Under the pieces are notes generated by a model. That model was not told the origin of the DNA and searched no databases. It saw only the letters and a list, made by a program, of their open reading frames with translations. The translations under genes and the position numbers were made by a program. Below are positions 57,458 through 64,000 of a DNA stretch of 64,000 nucleotides, in pieces. This stretch comes from Sulfurimonas sp. (lineage in GTDB: Bacteria; Campylobacterota; Campylobacteria; Campylobacterales; Sulfurimonadaceae), in NCBI GenBank assembly GCA_016744115.1, contig JADGEZ010000002.1:28409-92408 (forward strand). The letters run 5' to 3'. Every line of letters begins with the position of its first letter. Position 1 is the stretch's first letter.

Positions 57458-58822
57458 ATGCAAGTTCAAGAGATATTAATTGTCAAAAATGATAAAGAGA
57501 GTTATGGAATATCTACAAATGATATAAGCCAAATCTCAAGAGTACCATTGTTGATGCCCTTACCTTTAAGACCATTTGGTGTTAGAGGCTTATGTGCAGT
57601 CAGAGGCAATATTGTCACTATGCTTGATATGAATCTTTTACTAAATATGAACGAAGAAGTTGAATATAATAATGATAAATCAAGATTAGTACTCTTAAAT
57701 AATGATCTTGCAACATCCACACTTTTAGTGAGTGAAATATATAATACAGTTGAAGTAGATCGAAAAAACATTGACTATATAAACAAAGCAAATGACCCTA
57801 TAATCGCAATATATAAATATAAAAATGAACTCATACAAGTTGTAGATTTAAAAATTTTATTTAAAAAAATAAAGAAAGTCACAATAGATTCAAAAGAAAT
57901 TGAAAAAGGTAAAATAAAACAAGAACTTGGCAGAGAAGAGGAGTTTAGTCGATTTTTAATTTTCTTGATGCACGATGAAAAATATGCTATAAATATTGAT
58001 TTTTTAAGAGAAATCATTTTAGCTGATACTAACTATACAGATATTTCTGGAAGTTCTAGTGAGGTTTTAGGTTTAATTACTTTGAGAGACGAACTTTTAA
58101 TTGTGATAGATTTGAGAAAACACTATGGTTTTAAAGCTAGTAGACATTATAAAAATCGTATTTTAATAGCTTTTCACGAAGAAAAAAAGATAGGTCTTTT
58201 AGTAGATCAAATACTAGATATTAAAAATTTTTCAAACAATGACATAGAGTATATGCATGATGATTTTAAAGACAATAAACTAGCAGGTGTTATTCATGAT
58301 AAAGATTCATTAATATCATTTTTTGATTCAAGTGTGTTAGAAACTTTGTTTAAAGAAAATGAATCTTATATAGATTATAAGCATGAAATAGATGAAATTG
58401 AAAATGAAAATTTCATCATGGAAGTAATCATTTTTAAACTTGCAGATAAAGAGTATGCTTTTGAAGTTGAAATTGTTGCAGAGATTATAGACATAGTAGA
58501 TTCGACTAAAATAGTGCTTAGTGACGAAGTAATTGATGGTATCATTAATATAAGAGGTCAAGTAGTCGCTATAATATCTTTGTTTAAAAAATTAAATATT
58601 CAAACGCGTATAAATATAGATTCTAAGATAATTATTTGTGAAATAAATGGAATAAAAATAGGATTTATTGTTGATAGTGTAAGTGATATTTTACATGTTA
58701 AAGCAGATGAAGTTAGGGAGCAAGAAGATGCATTATTCTCAAATATACTTTATTTGAATAATGGCAAAAGACTAGTATTATCTATGGATATAGATGTAAT
58801 TATAGCTAAGAAGGATATATAA
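57458..58822 (+). CDS. Triple CheW-domain coupling protein
   Basis: The 454-residue protein consists of three CheW-like domains in tandem (about 1-130, 165-295 and 310-454). Each has the family strand pattern and a turn such as GVRGLCAVRGNIVTMLDM, GLITLRDELLIVIDL or GIINIRGQVVAIISL. CheW links receptors to CheA; three linked copies would join several receptor or kinase partners. It starts 5 nt after the receptor gene and its stop overlaps cheB as TAATG. Confidence 0.9.
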   Translation: MQVQEILIVKNDKESYGISTNDISQISRVPLLMPLPLRPFGVRGLCAVRGNIVTMLDMNLLLNMNEEVEYNNDKSRLVLLNNDLATSTLLVSEIYNTVEVDRKNIDYINKANDPIIAIYKYKNELIQVVDLKILFKKIKKVTIDSKEIEKGKIKQELGREEEFSRFLIFLMHDEKYAINIDFLREIILADTNYTDISGSSSEVLGLITLRDELLIVIDLRKHYGFKASRHYKNRILIAFHEEKKIGLLVDQILDIKNFSNNDIEYMHDDFKDNKLAGVIHDKDSLISFFDSSVLETLFKENESYIDYKHEIDEIENENFIMEVIIFKLADKEYAFEVEIVAEIIDIVDSTKIVLSDEVIDGIINIRGQVVAIISLFKKLNIQTRINIDSKIIICEINGIKIGFIVDSVSDILHVKADEVREQEDALFSNILYLNNGKRLVLSMDIDVIIAKKDI

Positions 58823-59883
58823 TGGCAAAAAAAATTTTAATTGTTGATGATTCAGCACTCGTAAGAAAACAACTCAAAAAGATAATAGAAACATTAGAAT
58901 TTGAAATAGATACAGCTAAAAATGGTCAAGAAGCAGTGGATAAAGCGACATCAATACAGTATGATGTTATTACTATGGATATTAATATGCCAGTAATGGA
59001 TGGTATTGAAGCGGTTAAAAGGATTATGACGGAGAAACCGACAGCGATTTTGATGATTAGTTCTTTAACAACAGAGGATGCAACTATCACGATGGATGCT
59101 TTAGAATTAGGTGCGATTGATTTTATAGCCAAACCTGGTACTATGAATGTGGGTAAACGAGAAAATAGTGACGATATCTTAGAAAAAGTAAAAATTCTTT
59201 CTAAAATACCCTTAAGAAGATTAAAAAGAAAAGCAGTAAAACCTGTCACAAGAGTAAGAAGAAGGACTGAAATCAAAACACAAGAAGAGGTGATCGCTAG
59301 TAGCTTAGATGTAAGAAAAATTGTGCTTATTGGAAGTTCAACTGGTGGACCTGGTTTAATTGAGCAAATTTGTGCATCATTACCTCTTAGCTATAAATAT
59401 CCTGTATGTATAGTTCAGCACATGCCTGAACAGTTTACCGCAGCCTTTGCTAAAAGATTAGATCGTGTTAGTGCTGTAAATGTTCATGAAAGTACTCAAA
59501 ATATGGAATTATTACCAGGAAATGTTTATCTTGCTAAAGGTGGCGTTCATATGAATTTTTCTAAAAAAGTCTCAGGAAAAATAGTTATACGAATGGATAA
59601 AGAAAAAGGTGACAACTTTTTTCAACCATCAGTAAATAACATGATGTTTAGTGCTGTTGAAACTTTTGGAGCTCAAAATCTTGTTGGAGTACTTTTAACA
59701 GGGATAGGTGATGATGGAGCGGATGCAATGGTGCAAATAAAAGAGGGTGGTGGATATACTCTTGGTGAGAGTGAAGAGAGTGCTACTGTATATGGTATGC
59801 CTAAAGTGGCCTATGAAAGCGGTGGTGTTATGGAGCAGTTAGACTTTATGCAGATACTTAAAAAGATAGCAACAATGAAGTAA
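58822..59883 (+). CDS. cheB: Chemotaxis methylesterase CheB
   Basis: The 353-residue protein has a receiver (D53, with Lys in AKPG) and a methylesterase domain with the catalytic triad S173 (GSSTGG), H200 (VQHMPEQF) and D298 (GIGDDGADAM). It removes receptor methyl groups and provides adaptation. All catalytic residues are intact. It overlaps the CheW gene by one base and precedes the HEAT-like gene by 11 nt. Confidence 0.95.
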   Translation: MAKKILIVDDSALVRKQLKKIIETLEFEIDTAKNGQEAVDKATSIQYDVITMDINMPVMDGIEAVKRIMTEKPTAILMISSLTTEDATITMDALELGAIDFIAKPGTMNVGKRENSDDILEKVKILSKIPLRRLKRKAVKPVTRVRRRTEIKTQEEVIASSLDVRKIVLIGSSTGGPGLIEQICASLPLSYKYPVCIVQHMPEQFTAAFAKRLDRVSAVNVHESTQNMELLPGNVYLAKGGVHMNFSKKVSGKIVIRMDKEKGDNFFQPSVNNMMFSAVETFGAQNLVGVLLTGIGDDGADAMVQIKEGGGYTLGESEESATVYGMPKVAYESGGVMEQLDFMQILKKIATMK

Positions 59884-59894
59884 AGGACTTAGTC

Positions 59895-60518
59895 ATGGCA
59901 TTAATTAAAAAACATGTAGCACAAGTGATAGAAGAATTACCAGTATTTGATACGCTTGATGATGCTAAAAATTATTTTAGTTTAAACGAAAGCTCAGATA
60001 AAGCAGATTATGCAGTAGAAGAGATAGCTAGATTTGATGGTGGGGGTAGCTTTTTAGTTTCCTATATTAATAATGAATATGCAGATAAAAAAATATCAAC
60101 GAAAATAGCCTCTGTAATATCAAGTATGAATCCCGATGATGCACCTATTGAAGAAATCATGGATTTACTTAAGTTAAATAATGCATATGCTAGAAGCCTT
60201 GGGATTTCAATTTTGAGAAATTTTGGGGATGCTATGAAATATTACATAGTAAAGTTTTTAATCGGAGATGATAAAGATTTGAGAATTTTTGCTATTAATG
60301 TTTTAGGAGATGTAAATTTCGCACAGTCTAGAGATATGTTAGTAGAGCTTTTAGAAACAGAAGAAGATATAAATGTAGCAATGACGGCGGTGAATTATAT
60401 GGGTGAAATCGGTGAAGTTGAAGATATTGCCTTACTAAAATCATTAAAAACAAAGTTCTCTGGTGACTTTTATGTTGAATTTGCAGTTGATAGTGCAGTT
60501 AAATTGATAAACGGTTAA
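59895..60518 (+). CDS. HEAT-repeat-like protein of the chemosensory operon
   Basis: The 207-residue soluble protein is all-helical with repeats of paired helices (NAYARSLGISILRNFGD; DKDLRIFAINVLGDVN; EEDINVAMTAVNYMGEIG), typical of HEAT scaffolds. It lacks catalytic motifs. Its place between cheB and cheR suggests a binding or adaptor role in the pathway; the partner is unknown. CheR starts 3 nt after its stop. Confidence 0.8.
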   Translation: MALIKKHVAQVIEELPVFDTLDDAKNYFSLNESSDKADYAVEEIARFDGGGSFLVSYINNEYADKKISTKIASVISSMNPDDAPIEEIMDLLKLNNAYARSLGISILRNFGDAMKYYIVKFLIGDDKDLRIFAINVLGDVNFAQSRDMLVELLETEEDINVAMTAVNYMGEIGEVEDIALLKSLKTKFSGDFYVEFAVDSAVKLING

Positions 60519-60521
60519 GTG

Positions 60522-61352
60522 ATGGCACATTTATTATCAGTAGAAAACTTTGCTAAAATTGGTGAGTTTATATATAGAAAAAGTGGTATTTTTTTAGAAA
60601 AAGAAAAGCATTATGATAAATTAGCAAAGTATGTAAATTCTCGTGCTAGAGATTTAGAGATAGATAGTTTTAGAAAGTATTTTTTTAAGCTTCGTTTTGA
60701 TGATGAAGTGGGTGATGAATTTCAAGCTTTAATGAATGCTATCACAGTAAATGAAACTTATTTCTTTAGAGAAAAAGATCAGTTTGAAGTTTTAGTAAAT
60801 GAAATTTTACCAGAATTACATGAGACCATACCAAGCGATAGAACACTTAGAATTTTATCCTCACCATGTTCTACAGGAGAAGAACCTTACTCTATGATAC
60901 TCCATATTGTAGAAGAAGGTGAAGTAGTTCAAAAAAGAGATATAGAAGTAGTCGGTATAGATATAGATTCAACAGTAATTGAGAAAGCTATAGTTGGGCT
61001 TTTTAGTGATAGATCAGTGCATGCGATTCCTAAAGGTATCTTAGCAAAATGGTTTGATAAAAAATCATTAGGTTATCAATTAGGAGAGGATCTCAATGGT
61101 TCAGTTAATTTTCAAGTTGCAAATATTTTTGACAAAGTTCAGATGAGAAAATTAGGAAAATTTGATGTTATATTTTCAAGAAATATGCTTATATATTTTG
61201 ATGATACATCAAGAAAAGAAGTTGCCATGACATTTTATGACATGCTTAATCCAGGAGGTTATGTTTTTTTAGGACATGCAGAATATATGAGTCGAATTGT
61301 TTCTGTTTTTAATGCTAAAAAAGTTAATAATACTCTCATATATCAAAAATAA
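60522..61352 (+). CDS. cheR: Chemotaxis methyltransferase CheR
   Basis: The protein has the CheR N-terminal helices and the SAM-binding domain: ILSSPCSTGEEPYSM, VVGIDIDSTVIEKA, and FDVIFSRNMLIYFD. The motif NETYFFRE is present. It methylates receptor glutamates using SAM. I chose ATG 60522 rather than the GTG three bases earlier, giving 276 residues. No C-terminal pentapeptide-binding or TPR extension is visible. Confidence 0.95.
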   Translation: MAHLLSVENFAKIGEFIYRKSGIFLEKEKHYDKLAKYVNSRARDLEIDSFRKYFFKLRFDDEVGDEFQALMNAITVNETYFFREKDQFEVLVNEILPELHETIPSDRTLRILSSPCSTGEEPYSMILHIVEEGEVVQKRDIEVVGIDIDSTVIEKAIVGLFSDRSVHAIPKGILAKWFDKKSLGYQLGEDLNGSVNFQVANIFDKVQMRKLGKFDVIFSRNMLIYFDDTSRKEVAMTFYDMLNPGGYVFLGHAEYMSRIVSVFNAKKVNNTLIYQK

Positions 61353-61362
61353 GGAAAATAAT

Positions 61363-61737
61363 ATGCCATTAGTAATATTTGTAGACGACAGTGAGACAGC
61401 ATTAGCATCAACAAGAATGGTGACTAATTCAATGCCAATAGAAGTGAAACAATACACACAAGCACAAGTAGCATTAGCGGAGATTAAAGCAGGGATGATA
61501 CCTGATTTAATTATCACAGACCTTAATATGCCAGTGATGAATGGATTAGAGTTTTTACAAGCTTTAAGAGCAGTGCCGTCAACGAGTAGAACACCAACTT
61601 TAATGCTAACTACTGAAACAAAAGCAGAATTAAAACAACAAGGTAAGGTGCTTGGACTAACAGGTTGGATTGTCAAACCTTTTAACCCAGCTCAGTTAAA
61701 ACAAGCAATTACCAGAGTTTTAAGATTACCAGTATAG
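61363..61737 (+). CDS. CheY-like response regulator (first)
   Basis: The 124-residue single receiver has the acidic pair D8-D9, phospho-Asp D53 (ITDLNMPVMNG), Thr83/84 and Lys105 (VKPF), so it should be phosphorylated by CheA. I chose ATG 61363; a longer frame from 61297 would overlap cheR and lacks a ribosome-binding site. AAGGAAA precedes this ATG. It lies between cheR and the CheZ-like gene. Confidence 0.93.
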   Translation: MPLVIFVDDSETALASTRMVTNSMPIEVKQYTQAQVALAEIKAGMIPDLIITDLNMPVMNGLEFLQALRAVPSTSRTPTLMLTTETKAELKQQGKVLGLTGWIVKPFNPAQLKQAITRVLRLPV

Positions 61738-61745
61738 GAAATGAT

Positions 61746-62141
61746 ATGTTAATCTTAGATTCAGTTGATAATTTATTAGAACATATTGAAGAGGTTCAAA
61801 AAGATGTGACACATCTCTCTAGTGAGTCTTTACTTAAAATGTGTGCTTTTATTGAAAATGGCAATATAGAAGTAAATGATGATATTGCAGCAGCTTTACA
61901 GTATCAAGACATCATTACTCAACAATTAAGTGCTACAATTGAAGCAATAAATAGCATGAGAGTAAGTATTAAAAGATTTTCGCATGCCTTTTCGAATGAT
62001 GAAACTTTAGCACAAGATAGCATGAGCAAGTTGCATGATAAATTAAATAAAACTTTAGCAGAGGCTAAAGATAAAAAAAGCAGATTCTCTGGTAAAATAC
62101 TAGATAGTGAAGATGCTGTTGATACGATAGAATTTTTTTAG
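61746..62141 (+). CDS. Small CheZ-like CheY-P phosphatase
   Basis: The 131-residue protein is almost entirely helical. It carries the CheZ active-site pattern: Q54-D55-x3-Q59 within YQDIITQQL, with the Asp-to-Gln spacing of E. coli CheZ (D143, Q147). The C-terminus ends DAVDTIEFF, resembling the CheY-binding tail of CheZ (a VDxLLxxLGF-type end). It is much shorter than E. coli CheZ (214). It lies between two CheY-like genes, exactly the expected substrates. The assignment rests on these two short motifs and on context. Confidence 0.7.
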   Translation: MLILDSVDNLLEHIEEVQKDVTHLSSESLLKMCAFIENGNIEVNDDIAAALQYQDIITQQLSATIEAINSMRVSIKRFSHAFSNDETLAQDSMSKLHDKLNKTLAEAKDKKSRFSGKILDSEDAVDTIEFF

Positions 62142-62150
62142 GAGATTGAT

Positions 62151-62516
62151 ATGGCAACAATAATGGTAGTAGATGATTCTAAGACAGTTAGAAGTTATCA
62201 CAGTTCCATCCTTAAATCTGTTGGGATTGAAGTTTTAGAGGCTGAAAATGGTATGGAAGCACTAGAAAAGAGTTTAGGTGCGGAGATAGATTTATATTTA
62301 GTTGATGTGAACATGCCGGTTATGGATGGATATACTTTTATACAAGATCTTCGAAAACAAGAAAATCATAAAATAGTGCCAATTATCATGATTACAACTC
62401 AAGCTAAAGATGAGGATAAAGAAAATGCTTATAAAGTGGGGGCGAATTTTTTTGAAACTAAGCCTATTAAACCTGATAAGTTACAAGCATATATTGATAT
62501 TTTAGTTAAGAAGTAA
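62151..62516 (+). CDS. CheY-like response regulator (second)
   Basis: The 121-residue receiver has D8-D9, phospho-Asp D52 (VDVNMPVMDG), Thr81/82 and Lys103 (TKPIKP), complete for phosphotransfer. It differs from the first CheY in most surface residues. It begins 9 nt after the CheZ-like gene and ends 10 nt before cheA. One of the two CheY proteins may be the output and the other a phosphate sink; which is which is unknown. Confidence 0.94.
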   Translation: MATIMVVDDSKTVRSYHSSILKSVGIEVLEAENGMEALEKSLGAEIDLYLVDVNMPVMDGYTFIQDLRKQENHKIVPIIMITTQAKDEDKENAYKVGANFFETKPIKPDKLQAYIDILVKK

Positions 62517-62526
62517 GGAAGGTATT

Positions 62527-64000
62527 ATGGATCCGTTATTAGAACAGTTTTTACAAGAAGCAAGAGAAAATTTAGCATTTATTGATCAGAATATTGAAGA
62601 GATTGGTGGTGATGATCCCGAGCTTTTAAATTCTGTATTTCGTGCTGCACATACTCTAAAAGGTGGCAGTGGAATAGTAGGTTTTGAATCTGTAAAAGAA
62701 ATTACCCATCATGCAGAAGATTTACTTGATATGCTTCGTGCTGGAAAGTTGGATTTTCAAGTAAGTATGAAAGAATCTTTGTTTGATGCTTTTGATGAGG
62801 TTATGAACCTTATTGAAGCTGCCGAAGATACTGAAGATATTGTTGATGCTGATGAAGAAACTATTGTAAAGATTGTAAAAAGTTTAAGCTTACAGATGGG
62901 TAAAAATACCTCTGTAGAAACAAAATGGAAAATTCCTTTTATTTTAGCAAGTGATCCATCAATGTTTGTAAATATGCCTTTACAAATATTAAATGGTGTT
63001 GATTGTGTCAAGATACCTTTTATTAATGCTACTTTAGATGAGAATTTTTGTAATCATAGTAACCTTTACGCTGTTTTATTTGATGTAGATGAATCATGTA
63101 TGGTATACGGAAATGATCCAGTCTATGCTTTATCTTTACTTGAAGATAAAGTTTTAGGTGTTTTTTCATGTATGAGTGATAATAATGCTAAATCAGTATT
63201 AAGCGGCACTGAAGATGAGGATGGGTTACTTTTAAAATCAACAATAGTCGCTTATGTTTATGCTAGGTATGAGGAAATTGAAGATTCATTATTTAATTTT
63301 ATTGATGAACTTCAGCTTTTTCCTCTTGATATTGAGACTTTACTTAGTGTTGATGTAGGTGATTACGGACACAATATAGACTCTCTTAAAGAGTTAGTAG
63401 ATATAGCAGATGATTTAGACTTAGTAACTATCGTAGAAGAAGTGAAAAGATCTATGAATTTAATTGGTAAAGGTACATTGCAATATATGCAACTTCAAAG
63501 ATTTTTAGACATTAGGGGTCTCATCGCTGATACTGATACAACTAAACTAGGGAATTTTTTTAATACTTTGTATGATGGAAATGTCTATAAAATGATAAGT
63601 AAAGTAGCAGTAGAGAATATTGAAACTATAGAAGAAAAATCTGTACAAGTAGGCGAAGAAAAAAAAGTTGTCAAAATGGATGAAGTAGGAGTTGTCAAAA
63701 TAGATGAACAAGTAATAGTCTCTCCAGATATTGTAGTAATAAAATCAGATGAATCAACTCAAGCTATTCTTGTAAATATGATGCTTCAACAACTAAAAGC
63801 GATTCAATTTATTGAAAATAAAGAGGATCTTGCTAGAGTAGTTTTTATCATGGAAAATATACGAAAATATTTTTCAAATATGCCAAAAATATTTGCATCA
63901 AAAGAAGATATACAAAGTTTTTTAGAATCTGAATTAGGATCTTTACTACCAAAAATTGAGCTAAAAGAAGAGAATGAAAATATTACTAAAGATACAGAAG
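62527..64000 (+). CDS. cheA: Chemotaxis histidine kinase CheA, N-terminal part (runs off the window)
   Basis: The frame is open from ATG 62527 to the window end, 491 codons. GGAAGG lies before the ATG. The HPt domain (about 1-110) has phospho-His H42 in AAHTLKGGSG. The following 380 residues show no dimerisation or ATPase domain yet, so the P1-P3 interval is much longer than in E. coli CheA. It includes LYAVLFDVDESCMVYGND and a Lys/Glu/Val-rich linker (about 370-400). Kinase and CheW-like domains must lie beyond the window. Confidence 0.9.
   Translation, partial: MDPLLEQFLQEARENLAFIDQNIEEIGGDDPELLNSVFRAAHTLKGGSGIVGFESVKEITHHAEDLLDMLRAGKLDFQVSMKESLFDAFDEVMNLIEAAEDTEDIVDADEETIVKIVKSLSLQMGKNTSVETKWKIPFILASDPSMFVNMPLQILNGVDCVKIPFINATLDENFCNHSNLYAVLFDVDESCMVYGNDPVYALSLLEDKVLGVFSCMSDNNAKSVLSGTEDEDGLLLKSTIVAYVYARYEEIEDSLFNFIDELQLFPLDIETLLSVDVGDYGHNIDSLKELVDIADDLDLVTIVEEVKRSMNLIGKGTLQYMQLQRFLDIRGLIADTDTTKLGNFFNTLYDGNVYKMISKVAVENIETIEEKSVQVGEEKKVVKMDEVGVVKIDEQVIVSPDIVVIKSDESTQAILVNMMLQQLKAIQFIENKEDLARVVFIMENIRKYFSNMPKIFASKEDIQSFLESELGSLLPKIELKEENENITKDTE

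Noticed and set aside
61297-61362. Upstream start for the first CheY
   Set aside because: It lies inside cheR, adds residues unlike a receiver and has no ribosome-binding site.
1-64000. CRISPR array, prophage, rRNA operon or complete insertion sequence
   Set aside because: No spaced direct repeats, phage genes, rRNA sequence or transposase gene was seen. The only mobile traces are the non-coding elements listed.

Overview
The window is AT-rich, densely packed bacterial DNA. Gene content and order point to a Campylobacterota (Epsilonproteobacteria) genome, most likely a free-living relative of Sulfurimonas; the genus is inference. The phylum is supported by flhA-Rrf2-rpsO and acpP-fabF-accA blocks of the kind known in Campylobacter and Helicobacter, a Helicobacter-like Csd1/bactofilin overlap, and promoters that show a TATAAT -10 with no clear -35.

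Region by region. 1-7908 (minus) is a biofilm-adhesin secretion locus. It holds the 5' end of a large LapA/BapA-type adhesin, a LuxR-type regulator with a degenerate receiver, and a complete type I secretion system (HlyD adaptor, C39-like ABC transporter, TolC channel), plus an OmpA-type protein. 8169-22571 is mostly one long minus-strand run: yajC-secD-secF, leuS-lptE, a diguanylate cyclase, folC, an M23 peptidase overlapping a bactofilin, mfd and ymdB. 22657-31264 holds lnt, a subtilisin whose pro-domain is a separate gene, ppk1, a gamma carbonic anhydrase, argJ, a potassium channel and rpmB. Three copies of a hairpin repeat lie between these genes, and one is bounded by an 8-bp direct repeat. 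31443-35704 holds an HDOD gene, a STAS/CheX-like gene, rpe, trpF and an exonuclease. 35707-38197 is accA-fabF-acpP, read acpP first. 38365-45230 holds a small exported protein, a pentahaem cytochrome c, a GAF-GGDEF cyclase, uvrB, a DedA protein and pckA. 45419-54239 holds a tRNA-Val, a flavoprotein, LemA/DUF3137/EI24 membrane genes, a DHH phosphoesterase, flhA, an Rrf2 regulator and a two-receiver diguanylate cyclase. 54298-54564 is a MITE-like element directly upstream of rpsO.

55113-64000 is a plus-strand accessory chemosensory operon: PAS sensor, soluble receptor with two signalling tips, triple-CheW scaffold, CheB, HEAT-like protein, CheR, CheY, a tiny CheZ-like protein, a second CheY and CheA (cut by the window end). 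Its architecture is the most unusual system here. Three GGEEF cyclases, all with intact RxxD inhibitory sites, and the Lap-type adhesin suggest that c-di-GMP-controlled attachment and chemosensing are major themes.
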